Below are positions 1-9,475 of a stretch of DNA of 64,000 bases, piece by piece (position 1 is the stretch's first letter; each line of letters opens with the position of its first letter). Source of the DNA: an uncultured Lachnospiraceae bacterium (lineage in GTDB: Bacteria > Bacillota > Clostridia > Lachnospirales > Lachnospiraceae). A program made the translations under genes and the position numbers. The stretch spans positions 62,001 to 126,000 of the forward strand of contig CAUAFT010000004.1 of assembly GCA_958428365.1 (NCBI GenBank), read 5' to 3'. The notes beneath the pieces are model-generated. The model did no database searches, was not told where the DNA came from, and saw only the letters and a list, made by a program, of their open reading frames with translations.

Positions 1-658
1 CCAGACGCTCTACTCTCTCAGCAACATCTCTTTGTCCCTTTACGATATTTTCGATATCCACATCGTCTACCATATTTGTCAGACCGTCGGAACACATCAA
101 CAGATAGTCCTCCGGTTCTATTTCTACCTGAAAAAAGTCTGCTTTGACCTCCTCAGCCGCCCCTATGGCTCTTGTAATGATATTCTTATCGGGATGATCC
201 TTGGCTGCGTCCCTGGCGATCTCGCCCATGCGCACCATTTCCTCCACAAGAGAGTGATCTCTCGTGATCTGGGTGATCTCCTTTCCGATCACATACATCC
301 TGCTGTCGCCCACATTGGCAACACAGGCCTGCATCCCAAGCAGTGTCATTACGACAACCGTAGTTCCCATTCCGGCCATGGCCTCGTCTGCCTCTGCCTT
401 TTCTCTCAGTTTCCTGTTTGCTGTACAGATGGCACGGTTGATGATCTCCACGGGCTCCGTTCCCCCATCGTTTTCAATGCATCTTACGATGGTCTCCACC
501 GTATACCGGGAAGCGAACTCTCCCGCTTTATGACCTCCCATTCCATCCGCAACAATAAAAAGGTTCGGCAGATTTCCCACGGCATTCTCTGACGTATATA
601 CATAATCCTGATTCATTTCTCTTTTCTTTCCAATATCCGAGATCGAAAATGTCTTCAT
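1..658 (-). CDS. prpC: PP2C-type Ser/Thr protein phosphatase (partial, C-terminus outside window)
   Basis: Metal-dependent phosphatase that reverses phosphorylation by PrkC/Stk-type kinases. The reading frame starts at 658 (MKTFSISDIG) and runs off the left edge, giving about 219 residues of an expected ~240. PP2C motifs appear in order: VADGMGGH near residue 36, GMGTT, ANVGDSRMY, TRDHSLVEEMVRMGEI, TRAIG and LMCSDGLTNMV, including the metal-binding aspartates. It lies 7 bases after rlmN on the same strand; rlmN followed by prpC and prkC is the usual order in Firmicutes, so a kinase gene probably lies beyond the window. Translation is probably coupled to rlmN, since the only Shine-Dalgarno-like purines (GGAAGGG) are inside the rlmN end. 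Confidence 0.93.
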   Translation of the reverse strand, partial: MKTFSISDIGKKREMNQDYVYTSENAVGNLPNLFIVADGMGGHKAGEFASRYTVETIVRCIENDGGTEPVEIINRAICTANRKLREKAEADEAMAGMGTTVVVMTLLGMQACVANVGDSRMYVIGKEITQITRDHSLVEEMVRMGEIARDAAKDHPDKNIITRAIGAAEEVKADFFQVEIEPEDYLLMCSDGLTNMVDDVDIENIVKGQRDVAERVERL

Positions 659-665
659 TTCTTGC

Positions 666-1703
666 CTACCCTTCCGTAAATCTCTTTCGTAATTGTCCAC
701 AGGCACCGTCGATATCTCTGCCCATTTCCCTTCTAATAGTAACATTTATTCCGTTTTTTTCAAGTTTATTTTTGAAATTCCGTATCACCTGCTGATTCGA
801 TTGTACATAATCCCGCTCCTTAATCGGATTCACGGGAATCAGATTCACATGACAGTTCATATCTCCGATCAGGGCGCTCAAAGCCTCCGCATCCTCCTTA
901 GAATCATTGACGCCGCCTACCAGGGAGTACTCAAAGGTGATCCTTCTTCCAGTCTTTTCAAAATAATATTTACAGGCGTCGATCACCTCTGTGATCTCAT
1001 ACTTATTCGCCACCGGCATCAACTCCCGGCGTTTTTCCTGACTGGAAGCGTGAAGAGACAGCGCGAGGGTGATCTGAAGCTGCTCTCCTGCCAATTCCCG
1101 AATCCGCGGTACGATCCCGCAGGTGGATACGGTGAGATTTCTCTGGCTGATGTGAAGCCCGTTTTCATCGGTCAGCAGTTCTATAAATTTTAAAAGATTC
1201 CCATAGTTATCCAGAGGCTCTCCCGTTCCCATGACCACAACGTTGGAAATCCGCTCTCCGATATCCCTGCCGATGCGGTAGATCTGTTCTAACATCTCTC
1301 CCGGCGTCAATCCCCGCACCAGTCCGTCCAATGTGGAGGCGCAGAAACGGCAGCCCATCCGACAGCCCACCTGGGAGGAAATACAGACGGAATTGCCGTG
1401 CTTATAGCGCATCAGCACACTCTCCACCATATTTCCGTCTTCCAGCCGAAAGAGATATTTCTTCGTCCCGTCCAGCTTGGAGGTTTGGATCTCCACCGGC
1501 TCTAAAACCGTCAGGCTTGCGTGCTCCTTTAATTTTTCCCGCAGGGTTTTGGAAAGATTTGTCATCTCCTCATAATCCCGCGCCTGCTTTTCATGCAGCC
1601 ATTGGTAGAGTTGTTTTGCCCGAAAAGGTTTCTCTCCGATCTCTGTCATAAAGCTCTGTAATTCTTTTAAATTTAATGATTTGATCTCTGTTTTCTCATT
1701 CAT
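666..1703 (-). CDS. rlmN: Dual-specificity 23S rRNA A2503 / tRNA A37 C2-methyltransferase RlmN
   Basis: Radical SAM enzyme that methylates C2 of adenine 2503 in 23S rRNA and of A37 in some tRNAs. The 345-residue protein has the radical SAM CxxxCxxC motif at Cys114, Cys118 and Cys121 (GCRMGCRFC), a GTGEPLDN motif, and a C-terminal Cys region (DGACGQL) matching the acceptor cysteine that forms the methyl-cysteine intermediate. Length equals the family norm. It is 34 bases downstream of rsmB and 7 bases upstream of prpC, so it belongs to a translation/cell-envelope operon. RlmN and Cfr are close relatives; genomic context favours RlmN. Confidence 0.95.
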   Translation of the reverse strand: MNEKTEIKSLNLKELQSFMTEIGEKPFRAKQLYQWLHEKQARDYEEMTNLSKTLREKLKEHASLTVLEPVEIQTSKLDGTKKYLFRLEDGNMVESVLMRYKHGNSVCISSQVGCRMGCRFCASTLDGLVRGLTPGEMLEQIYRIGRDIGERISNVVVMGTGEPLDNYGNLLKFIELLTDENGLHISQRNLTVSTCGIVPRIRELAGEQLQITLALSLHASSQEKRRELMPVANKYEITEVIDACKYYFEKTGRRITFEYSLVGGVNDSKEDAEALSALIGDMNCHVNLIPVNPIKERDYVQSNQQVIRNFKNKLEKNGINVTIRREMGRDIDGACGQLRKRFTEG

Positions 1704-1737
1704 GCTATGTATCCATGTCCGTATTTTATACTGCCCG

Positions 1738-3048
1738 CTATATTTTCCTTTTCTGAAATTGGGCGATGAAAAAGCCGTCGTTTCCCTGTTCTCCCGGAAA
1801 GATCTGTCTCATGGAGATAAGCTCCAATTCAGGATGTTTTTCCAAGAGCCAGCCTGCGTTTTCTTCATTCTCCGCTTTGTGGATCGTACAGGTGCTGTAG
1901 AGTAATTTACCGCCCGGCTTCACATAGCGGACTGTCACATCCAGGATCTCCCTCTGGAGAGTCGCAAGCTCTACCTCCTTTTCCCTTGTCATCTTGTACT
2001 TGATATCCTTCTTCTTTCCGATGACTCCAAGCCCGGAACAGGGCAGATCCGCAATGACAATATCGGCTTTTTCTTCTAATTCAGGATCGTAGATCCTGGC
2101 GTCAGCGCACTCTGCTTCCATGTTTTTTACCTGACATCTGCGGATGTTCTCCTCTATGAGAGCCACCTTTTTAGGCGTTAGATCCCTCGCCAGTACCTTT
2201 CCGGTTCCGTGTAAGAGCTGCGCTATATGGATGCTCTTTCCACCCGGCGCGGCGCAGACGTCCAGCACCAGGTCTCCCTCTTTTGGCGCGGCTGTCCCCG
2301 CCACCATCATGGAACTGACATCCTGCACATAGAAAAACCCCTCCCGGAAACTCTTTATCTTATTCAGGTAATCGTATCCCGAAAGATAGAGGGCGTCGGG
2401 AAGTTCTTCGTTTTCCCCCACCGTCACTCCCTCCGCTTCCAGCTCCCGGATCAATTCTTCCTTTGTGATCCGGTCCGTATCGATCCGCACGGAGGTTGGC
2501 TTCTCCTCTAAAAAAACCTTTGCCATCTGCTCTGTCTGTTGGGTTCCATATTCCTCCATCCACTGTTCCACCAGCCACTCCGGCAGGGAATACAGGGTAG
2601 AGAGGTATAAAACCGGTTCCTTTTCCCTTGATGGATAAACGATCCTTTCTTTGTTCCTCGCAATATTGCGAAGAACTCCGTTGACAAAGCCTTTTAAGGT
2701 CCGAAATCCCCGTTTGCCCGCCAGCTTTACCGCCTCGTTGCAGGCCGCGGAATCCGGCACCCCGTCTAAGAAGCAGATCTGATAGACACCGCTTCTTAGA
2801 ATGCATCGTATCACCGGCTTCATTTTATTCACTTTGGTATTGGAAAATGCATTGATGATATGATCGATCTGAATCTGGCGTTCCAACGTCCCCTCTGTCA
2901 CCTTCGTGATAAAGGCGCGCTCCTTTTTTTCCAGATACTGATATTTATCCAGCGTCTGCTTCAATGCAATGTGACTGTATTCCCCATCCCTTGTTATGGC
3001 AAGCAAGACGTCCAGAATGATCTCTCTTGTACTGACTCCGTCAGTCAT
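1738..3048 (-). CDS. rsmB: 16S rRNA (cytosine-967-C5)-methyltransferase RsmB
   Basis: SAM-dependent m5C methyltransferase. The N-terminal NusB-like RNA-binding domain (about residues 1-140) is followed by a RsmB/Sun catalytic domain with the SAM site DVCAAPGGKS, the ADLPCSGLGV motif with a catalytic-type Cys, and YSTCTIHKAENE. The frame is open to 3117, but AGGAGG-like purines precede the tandem ATG ATG at 3051/3048; the second ATG has the better spacing (8 bases) and gives 436 residues, normal for the family. The start overlaps the last codons of the zinc peptidase gene, implying translational coupling. The sequence does not separate 3051 from 3048 firmly. Confidence 0.93.
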   Translation of the reverse strand: MTDGVSTREIILDVLLAITRDGEYSHIALKQTLDKYQYLEKKERAFITKVTEGTLERQIQIDHIINAFSNTKVNKMKPVIRCILRSGVYQICFLDGVPDSAACNEAVKLAGKRGFRTLKGFVNGVLRNIARNKERIVYPSREKEPVLYLSTLYSLPEWLVEQWMEEYGTQQTEQMAKVFLEEKPTSVRIDTDRITKEELIRELEAEGVTVGENEELPDALYLSGYDYLNKIKSFREGFFYVQDVSSMMVAGTAAPKEGDLVLDVCAAPGGKSIHIAQLLHGTGKVLARDLTPKKVALIEENIRRCQVKNMEAECADARIYDPELEEKADIVIADLPCSGLGVIGKKKDIKYKMTREKEVELATLQREILDVTVRYVKPGGKLLYSTCTIHKAENEENAGWLLEKHPELELISMRQIFPGEQGNDGFFIAQFQKRKI

Positions 3049-3739
3049 CATTTCTTCCTCCGAACAGCAGAATGAGACGTAAGAGCTGTAAGATTGCCGC
3101 CGCCGCGCTTGCCACATAGGTCAAAGCCGCCGCTCCTAAAACCTTTTTTGTGTAGCGCAGTTCCTCCTCCCGCAGCATATTCGTATCTCCCAAAATATGC
3201 ACCGCCCGGTTGGAGGCATTAAATTCCACCGGAAGAGTCACAAGCTGGAATAAAACTGCCAGAGAGAAGAACAGGATCCCAAGCTGGATCAAAAAGGCTC
3301 CCGTACTGCTGTTGAATAATAATCCGATGATGATCAACGGCCATGCCATCGTAGAGCCGAAATTCGCCACCGGCACCAAAGTTCCTCTTAATATCAGAGG
3401 AAAATATCCGGTCTGGTGCTGGATCGCATGTCCGCACTCATGAGCCGCCACTCCGATCGCTGCAACGGAAGTGCTGTCGTACACACTGTCAGACAGGTTC
3501 AAGACCTTTGTCTTTGGATTGTAATGATCGGTCAGATTCCCTGAAATATGACCGATCCGCACGTCATAGATACCCGCATCTCTAAGGATACGCTCCGCCG
3601 CCTCCGCTCCGGTCAGCCCGGACATACTGCGGTACTTGGAATATTTGGAATAAGTGGTCTTTACCTTCGCTGACGCCAGCAGGCAGATCACAGCGCCGAT
3701 AACAACTAAAATATAAGTGGGATCCCAATAAAAATACAA
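3041..3739 (-). CDS. Membrane zinc metallopeptidase, YugP family (Zn_peptidase_2), TTG start
   Basis: 232-residue integral membrane protein. An N-terminal membrane segment (about residues 6-25) is followed by the zinc-binding HECGHAIQH motif near residue 140 and two or three further hydrophobic segments. These features define the YugP-like family, whose substrate is not established. The initiator is TTG at 3737-3739, chosen because AGGAGG lies 8 bases upstream and no ATG is in a better position. It sits between fmt and rsmB in the same operon, a common arrangement in Clostridia. Confidence 0.88.
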   Translation of the reverse strand: MYFYWDPTYILVVIGAVICLLASAKVKTTYSKYSKYRSMSGLTGAEAAERILRDAGIYDVRIGHISGNLTDHYNPKTKVLNLSDSVYDSTSVAAIGVAAHECGHAIQHQTGYFPLILRGTLVPVANFGSTMAWPLIIIGLLFNSSTGAFLIQLGILFFSLAVLFQLVTLPVEFNASNRAVHILGDTNMLREEELRYTKKVLGAAALTYVASAAAAILQLLRLILLFGGRNDD

Positions 3740-3762
3740 TCTGTTTTCCTCCTGTCTTTCGA

Positions 3763-4698
3763 TTATCCTCTTCCGAGCTTTGTTCCCTCTGGCATCTTTA
3801 CGCCGCAGAGAAACGCTTCGGTGGTCATTCGTTTTTTTCCTTCTAACTGCAATTCAAGGGGAACTAAGATTCCCTCCGCCGTCTGGATTCCAAAGCTGTT
3901 TTTTCCCAGAGTCACCACGGTTCCGGCTTTTTGAGGATCGCCGCCGGACTCTGCCCTGGCTTTCCAGATCTTTAAGGTCTTTCCATTGTAAAATGTAAAG
4001 GTACTCGGCCACGGATTCAGCCCCCGTACCAGACGTTCCAGTTCTGCCGCAGACTTTGAAAAATCCAACTCTCCCATGGATTTTTTAATCAATCCCACCT
4101 GGGTCGCTTCTTCGTGATTCTGAGGCGTAAATTCTGCCGTTCCTTCCTCCAGAGCTTTCAGGGTCTTCACCGCAAGTTCCGCCCCCACCTCTGCCAGTCG
4201 GTCAAAGAGACTTCCTCCGGTCTCCCCGTCCTTAAGTTCTACCTCTTGCTTCAAGATCATATCTCCGGTGTCCAGTCCCTCGTCCATGCGCATGGTAGTC
4301 ACCCCGCTGACCTTCTCTCCATTGATGACCGCCCACTGGATCGGCGCCGCCCCTCTGTATTTTGGCAGCAAAGACGCGTGGACATTCACGCAGCAATATT
4401 TGGGCAGATTTAGGATTTCCTTTGGCAGGATCTGTCCAAAAGCCACCACCACGATACCGTCCGGCTCATATTTTTTCAGCATCTCAATGCTTTCCGTTTC
4501 CCGCACCCTCTTTGGCTGGAACACTTCGATTCCATGCGCCAAAGCCGCTTCCTTTACCGGCGGATACTGCAATTTTCCGCTTCTGCCTCTGGGCTTATCC
4601 GGCTGGGTCACCACCAACGCCACCTCATGTCCCGCCTCGATCAGCGCCTCCAGAGTTCCCACCGCAAAATCCGGTGTTCCCATAAAAATAACCCTCAT
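3763..4698 (-). CDS. fmt: Methionyl-tRNA formyltransferase
   Basis: Formylates Met on initiator tRNA using 10-formyl-tetrahydrofolate. The 311-residue protein begins MRVIFMGTPDFAV and contains the formyltransferase active-site stretch VNVHASLLPKYRGAAPIQWA (catalytic Asn/His/Asp type) and the C-terminal OB-like domain starting near residue 205. Length and domain order are normal. It begins 4 bases after the stop of def, the enzyme that later removes the formyl group; the def-fmt pair is widely conserved and translation is probably coupled. Confidence 0.97.
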   Translation of the reverse strand: MRVIFMGTPDFAVGTLEALIEAGHEVALVVTQPDKPRGRSGKLQYPPVKEAALAHGIEVFQPKRVRETESIEMLKKYEPDGIVVVAFGQILPKEILNLPKYCCVNVHASLLPKYRGAAPIQWAVINGEKVSGVTTMRMDEGLDTGDMILKQEVELKDGETGGSLFDRLAEVGAELAVKTLKALEEGTAEFTPQNHEEATQVGLIKKSMGELDFSKSAAELERLVRGLNPWPSTFTFYNGKTLKIWKARAESGGDPQKAGTVVTLGKNSFGIQTAEGILVPLELQLEGKKRMTTEAFLCGVKMPEGTKLGRG

Positions 4699-4701
4699 AT
4701 G

Positions 4702-5178
4702 TTATTCCTCTTCCTCCTCATATCTCACATCATAAATATCCCCTTCTACCAGCTCCGTATACAGATGACCGTCCAAATGATCCAGTTCATGACAGAAAGC
4801 TCTGGCTAACAGCTCGGTTCCCTCCAGCTCCCTCTCCACCATATTTTCATCCAATGCCCGTACCTTTACATAGTTCGGTCTGGTCACCTGTCCCGCTTTT
4901 CCCGGAAGGCTTAAGCAGCCCTCGTCTCCGGTCTGGCTTCCCTCGGTCTCTAAAATCGTCGGGTTGATCAGAACGATGGGTCCCTCGCCCACGTCCACGA
5001 CCACGATCCTCTTTAAGACTCCCACCTGACTTGCGGCGAGTCCCACTCCGTTTGCCTCGTGCATGGTCTCTATCATATCTTCAATTAAGGTTGCGATCCT
5101 GGGAGTCATCTCTGTGACCTCTCTGCAGCGTTTGGTCAGTACTTCATCTCCCTGGATACGGATTGTTCTAAGTGCCAT
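4702..5178 (-). CDS. def: Peptide deformylase
   Basis: Metal-dependent hydrolase removing the N-formyl group from new proteins. The three family motifs are present in the 158-residue protein: GVGLAASQVG (about residues 46-55), EGCLSLPG (about 88-95, metal-binding Cys) and CHELDHLDG (about 130-138, HExxH metal ligands). The frame extends upstream to 5298, but the ATG at 5178 (MALRTIRIQG) has AGGAGG 7 bases ahead and gives the canonical length. It is immediately upstream of fmt in the priA-def-fmt operon. Confidence 0.96.
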   Translation of the reverse strand: MALRTIRIQGDEVLTKRCREVTEMTPRIATLIEDMIETMHEANGVGLAASQVGVLKRIVVVDVGEGPIVLINPTILETEGSQTGDEGCLSLPGKAGQVTRPNYVKVRALDENMVERELEGTELLARAFCHELDHLDGHLYTELVEGDIYDVRYEEEEE

Positions 5179-5302
5179 TTTTGTCCTCCTTTTTATTCTT
5201 ATATCAAAAATTATGGGGTGTTCGGATCTAAAATTGCCCCCTAAAAATAACTTTCTTCTCAAGATATTAACATATTTTCCCTGTGTCTTCCATCCCATCC
5301 AT

Positions 5303-5379
5303 AACGTTTTTTTCTATTGAGTGTAGGATTACAGTACATGTTTGATAGACCTGCGATCCGCAACGTTTTTCTATTGAGT
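5303..5379. repeat. Two short direct repeats in the priA-def gap
   Basis: The string AACGTTTTTnnCTATTGAGT occurs at 5303-5322 and, two T shorter, at 5362-5379, about 59 bases apart. It lies in the 237-base gap between the end of priA and the start of def. I see no other gene-like content in this gap. Role unknown; possibly the remnant of a small duplicated element or a repeated regulatory site. Confidence 0.5.
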
Positions 5380-5415
5380 CCTGAATAACGAATGCCCTCG
5401 CAGCCCGAAACTCCT

Positions 5416-7647
5416 TTAAAAACTGTTCACAGGATTAAAATCAAACTGTATATTTACCTCTTTAAAAAACTCCTGTTTTTCTATGAACTCTTCCAGCTTA
5501 TCCTTTACATCCACCAGGATCCCGTATTGGCTGCTTTTCAGATAGACCACCTTTCGGTAAATATCATTGATCTTTGCGATACCGGGGCTTGCCGGTCCCA
5601 CCACGGACAGCATTTTTATCTGCATGGTCTCTATCTGCCGTACCAGAAGCTTAGCCGCTTTCTCTCCTGTCTCTTCTTCCTGAAAGGAGATCAGGATTAC
5701 GAGAAGATTCCATACGGGAGGATAATTCAAAAGATCCCGGTATCGTATCTCCTGCTCGTAGAACTGTTCATAATTCTGCTCTTTTGCCGCCTGTACGCTG
5801 TAGTGCTCCGGGGTATAGGTCTGAATGACCACTTCTCCCGGCTCCTCGCCTCTTCCCGCTCTTCCCGCCGCCTGGGTCAGAAGCTGGAAGGTCCGCTCCG
5901 AGGAGTGATAATCGTGTACATAGAGGGACATGTCTGCCGCCAGAACACCCACTAAGGTGACGTTTGGGAAATCGTGTCCCTTGACGATCATCTGAGTCCC
6001 GATGAGGATATCTGCCTCCTGATTTGAAAAGGCGGAGAGGATATTCTCGTATCCGTCCTTGGTTCGGGTGGTGTCCATGTCCATGCGGATGGTCCTGGCG
6101 GTTGGAAAACGTTTTTTTACGATCTCCTCTATTTTCTGGGTTCCGGCTTTAAAACCGCTAATATATCTGGAACCACACTCCGGGCAGACTCTCGGTTCCG
6201 GCTCCTCATAGCCGCAGTAGTGACAGACGAGCCTGCCGCCGCGATGCTGACTTAAGGATACGTCGCAGTGGGGACATTTGATGACATGACCGCAGGCACG
6301 ACAGGAAAGAAAACCCGCCAGTCCCCGCCGGTTCAAAAAGAGCATCATCTGTTGTCCTCTTTGCAGACGATCCTCCATCAATTCCTGTAATTTTTCACTT
6401 AGTATGGAGCGGTTACCCCGCTTTAATTCCTCCCGAAGGTCGATGATATGACATTCCGGGAGCGGTCTTTTCTGTACTCTCTCTTTCAGCTCTAAAAGCT
6501 GGTATACTCCCTGTTTCGCCCTGTAATAACTCTCCAATGACGGAGTGGCGGAACCCAGGATCACAGAAGCGCCGGACATCTCCGCCCGCCGGATCGCGGT
6601 CTCCCTGGCGTGATATCTCGGTACGGTCTCGCTCTTATAGGAAGTCTCGTGTTCTTCATCTATTATGATAATTCCCAAATTTGAAAACGGTGTGAACAGG
6701 GCGGAACGGGGACCGATCATAACGTCGATCTCCCCGTTTTTTGCCCGCTCAAACTGATCGAAACGCTCTCCCGCCGAGAGTCTGGAATTCATAATGGACA
6801 CCCGCTCTCCAAATCTCTGGTAAAAACGCAGAACTGTCTGGTAAGTCAGGGCAATCTCCGGGATCAAAACGATCGCCTGCCTGCCCAGGGAAACTGTCTT
6901 TGCAATGAGTTCCATGTAGACTTCCGTCTTGCCGCTCCCGGTAACTCCGTGTAACAGATAAGTCTTATTTCTATTTTTTCTCATATTTTCCCAGACAGCG
7001 TCTACGGCTTTTTGCTGGGAACTGTTTAATGAAACGATCTTTCCGCTTTTTTGCAGATGGCTGATGGGATTGCGGTAGTCTCTCTTAGAGATGACCTTTA
7101 CGATCCCCTGCTCCTCCAGTGCCCGGATCACCGCCGTGGAGACTCCCAGTTTTTTGGTAATCAGCTCCTTTGGGAGCTCTCCCTGTTCCAGCAGAGCGTC
7201 CAGCAGTTTTTTCCGGGCAACGCTGTTCTTCCGGTTGCACTCCTCAAAACGTCTGCGGGCTTCCTCCTTTTCCAACGCCAGGGCAACGGTCTGTTTCTGT
7301 CTCTCATTTTCCCGTCGTTTGATGGGGATCACGGTCTTTAGCGCCTGATTCATAGTGCCGCCGTAATTCTTCCGCATCCAGCCCGCCAGGGCGATCAGCT
7401 CCGTCTCAATGGCGATCCCATCCCTTTGTATGGAAGAGATCTCCTTGATCCGATCCACGTCAAAAGAGGGCTCCGACGTCAGCTCAAGGACATATCCTGT
7501 GATCTTCCTGCCCCCTTTTCCAAACGGCACCTCCACCTGCATACCCGGAGCAATCTCCTCCTCCATCTCCTTTGGCACCAGATATTGAAAGGTTCTGTCT
7601 AATTTTTCCAGTGAGATATCTATGATAATGTCTGCATACAGCGCCAT
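5416..7647 (-). CDS. priA: Primosomal replication restart helicase PriA
   Basis: 3'-5' superfamily 2 helicase that reloads the replisome at stalled forks. The 743-residue protein has an N-terminal 3'BD domain (about 1-110), Walker A (GVTGSGKTEVYM, about residue 235), DEEH box (IIIIDEEHETSYKSE), motif III GSATPSLES, and the PriA zinc module: paired cysteines in CRACGHVIKCPHCDVS and CHYCGYEEPEPRVCPECGS. Motifs V/VI (GTQMIVKGHDFPNVTLVG, QAAGRAGRG) follow. Length is normal. It starts 64 bases after murE ends and leads the def-fmt operon. Confidence 0.96.
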   Translation of the reverse strand: MALYADIIIDISLEKLDRTFQYLVPKEMEEEIAPGMQVEVPFGKGGRKITGYVLELTSEPSFDVDRIKEISSIQRDGIAIETELIALAGWMRKNYGGTMNQALKTVIPIKRRENERQKQTVALALEKEEARRRFEECNRKNSVARKKLLDALLEQGELPKELITKKLGVSTAVIRALEEQGIVKVISKRDYRNPISHLQKSGKIVSLNSSQQKAVDAVWENMRKNRNKTYLLHGVTGSGKTEVYMELIAKTVSLGRQAIVLIPEIALTYQTVLRFYQRFGERVSIMNSRLSAGERFDQFERAKNGEIDVMIGPRSALFTPFSNLGIIIIDEEHETSYKSETVPRYHARETAIRRAEMSGASVILGSATPSLESYYRAKQGVYQLLELKERVQKRPLPECHIIDLREELKRGNRSILSEKLQELMEDRLQRGQQMMLFLNRRGLAGFLSCRACGHVIKCPHCDVSLSQHRGGRLVCHYCGYEEPEPRVCPECGSRYISGFKAGTQKIEEIVKKRFPTARTIRMDMDTTRTKDGYENILSAFSNQEADILIGTQMIVKGHDFPNVTLVGVLAADMSLYVHDYHSSERTFQLLTQAAGRAGRGEEPGEVVIQTYTPEHYSVQAAKEQNYEQFYEQEIRYRDLLNYPPVWNLLVILISFQEEETGEKAAKLLVRQIETMQIKMLSVVGPASPGIAKINDIYRKVVYLKSSQYGILVDVKDKLEEFIEKQEFFKEVNIQFDFNPVNSF

Positions 7648-7711
7648 GTATTCTCCCTCTGACTCTCTTTCTCTTTGGGTTCAAAAAAATTCTTCAGGAC
7701 TTCTCCTGTCG

Positions 7712-9181
7712 CTATCCCTGCTTCAGCTCCTCCAAAACCTCTGCGATCAGGACTCTCTCATCCATGGGATGTTTCACACCCCTGATCTCCTGATAGTCCT
7801 CATGTCCCTTGCCCGCCAGCACGATGACGTCTCCTGCCCTGCCGTGTTCAATGGCATAGCGGATGGCTTCTTTTCTGTCGACGATCTCGATGTACTCTCC
7901 CTGGGTCTTTTCCATTCCCTTTTTGATATCGTCAATGATCGCCTGAGGCTCCTCAAATCTCGGATTATCCGAGGTAATAATCGTCAGATCCGCCAACTTT
8001 CCGGACACCTCGCCCATCTCGTAACGGCGCAGCTTCGAGCGGTTGCCCCCGCAGCCAAAGACACAGACCAGTCTGCCCGGCTCATACTCTTTTAAGGTGG
8101 TCAGCAGACTCTCCAGACTCATGGCATTGTGGGCATAGTCGATCATCAGCGTAAATTCATCCGAAACCCGGATCATCTCGATCCTTCCCTTAACCTTAGC
8201 CACCTTAAGAGCTTTTTTCATATCCTCGACAGAAACGTCAAAGTGATGGCAGATCGCGATTGCAGTCAAAGAATTATAGACACTGAAGGTTCCCGGCACG
8301 TCGATCTCCACCTCGCAGTTCACAAGTCCCTCCACGGTATACGCCACGCCCAGGTATCCCGGCTTTTTCACAAGCTCTGTATTCACCGCCCGGATATCCG
8401 CATCCTCTGAAAAACCAAAGGTCTCCACCTCGCAGGTATGCCCCTCTAAAACATCCTCCACATGAGCGTCGTCCCGGTTCACGATCCCCAGCTTACACTG
8501 GCGAAACAGCATTCCCTTACAAGCCATATACTCCTCAAAGGAGGCATGTTCATTTGGTCCGATATGATCCGGCTCAATATTCGTAAAGATTCCAATCTCA
8601 AAGGTAAATCCAGCCACCCGGTGCATCATCAGTCCCTGCGAGGACACCTCCATCACACAGCAATCGCATCCTCTGTCCAACATTTTACGGAAATACTCCT
8701 GGATGACATAGGACTCCGGCGTGGTATTGCTTGCCGGGATCACCTCATCTCCTATGATCGCCTCAATGGTGCCGATCAGCCCCACCTTATATCCGGCGCT
8801 CTCCAAAATGGATTTCACCATATAAGTGGTGGTGGTCTTTCCCTTGGTTCCGGTCACGCCGATCACCCGAAGCTGCTCTGCCGGATATCCAAAATACGCC
8901 GCCGATAAAAGCGCCAGCGCATATCTCGTATCCTCTACTTTAATGACAGTCACGCCCTCTGGCGCTTCCACCTCATCCTGTACCACCAGAGCGGCAACTC
9001 CTTTTTGTACGACTTCTTCTATAAAAGTATGACCGTCCACCGCCGTTCCCTTGATACAGACGAATAGGTCGTCTTTTGCTGCTTTTCTGGAATCGTAGAT
9101 CAAGTTGGAAATCTGAATGTTTTCTTCGCCCTGGAGGCATTGATAGTCTACACGTTCTAATAGTTTTTTTAAATTTGGCAT
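7712..9181 (-). CDS. murE: UDP-MurNAc-tripeptide synthetase MurE (probably meso-DAP adding)
   Basis: Cytoplasmic ATP-dependent ligase adding the third amino acid to the peptidoglycan stem peptide. The 489-residue protein has the Mur ligase ATP site GVTGTKGKTTTTYM (about 110-123), the central domain with the carbamylated-Lys region, and the C-terminal domain with the motif DNPRFEEP. DNPR at this site is the signature of meso-diaminopimelate-specific enzymes, versus DNPA/DDP-type in lysine enzymes, so a DAP-type wall is inferred. Start ATG at 9181 has CGAGGA 7 bases ahead; a TATAAT -10 lies at 9201-9206. The first long-hairpin element begins about 30 bases upstream of that box. Confidence 0.95.
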   Translation of the reverse strand: MPNLKKLLERVDYQCLQGEENIQISNLIYDSRKAAKDDLFVCIKGTAVDGHTFIEEVVQKGVAALVVQDEVEAPEGVTVIKVEDTRYALALLSAAYFGYPAEQLRVIGVTGTKGKTTTTYMVKSILESAGYKVGLIGTIEAIIGDEVIPASNTTPESYVIQEYFRKMLDRGCDCCVMEVSSQGLMMHRVAGFTFEIGIFTNIEPDHIGPNEHASFEEYMACKGMLFRQCKLGIVNRDDAHVEDVLEGHTCEVETFGFSEDADIRAVNTELVKKPGYLGVAYTVEGLVNCEVEIDVPGTFSVYNSLTAIAICHHFDVSVEDMKKALKVAKVKGRIEMIRVSDEFTLMIDYAHNAMSLESLLTTLKEYEPGRLVCVFGCGGNRSKLRRYEMGEVSGKLADLTIITSDNPRFEEPQAIIDDIKKGMEKTQGEYIEIVDRKEAIRYAIEHGRAGDVIVLAGKGHEDYQEIRGVKHPMDERVLIAEVLEELKQG

Positions 9182-9200
9182 GTTAATTCCTCGTTTCTAC

Positions 9201-9206
9201 ATTATA
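9201..9206 (-). promoter_or_regulatory. -10 box for murE
   Basis: TATAAT on the minus strand, 20 bases upstream of the murE start. No convincing -35 hexamer at 17 bases was found, so this is a partial promoter match. Confidence 0.4.
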
Positions 9207-9235
9207 AAAGGGGGGTGTTTTATGGGTATGTGGGG

Positions 9236-9465
9236 GGTTGGTACAACTCTCTTCCTGGGGCGGGGACTGTAACCGGATATAAGAATTTCTAAGTATTCTG
9301 TTTGCCAATGATTGGGGACGGACGCAACCGGCTCATATTCGCCATCCATGGCTCAAATGAGCCTTTCCCAGACGTCCTGTCTGGGAATTGCTGTATCTGA
9401 CAGAATACTAAGAAATTCTAATATCCTCCACAATTCCCCGCCCCAGGAAGAGAGTTGTACCAACC
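9236..9465 (+). repeat. Long-hairpin element, copy 1
   Basis: 230-base imperfect palindrome. The outer arms 9236-9265 and 9436-9465 are perfectly complementary over 30 bases. Inside, 9275-9301 pairs with 9400-9426 over 27 bases with two A/A mismatches. The tip holds two small hairpins, giving a three-way junction: H1 (9330-9336 with 9357-9363) and H2 (9365-9373 with 9379-9387, loop GTCCT). Positions 9275-9429 are related in sequence to copy 2 (minus strand, 9687-9843), while the outer arms are not. No gene or transposase is associated. Could be a structured RNA, a MITE-like or single-strand-transposed element, or a very strong bidirectional transcription barrier between murE and the plus-strand genes. 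Confidence 0.85.
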
Positions 9466-9475
9466 ATTCACATAG

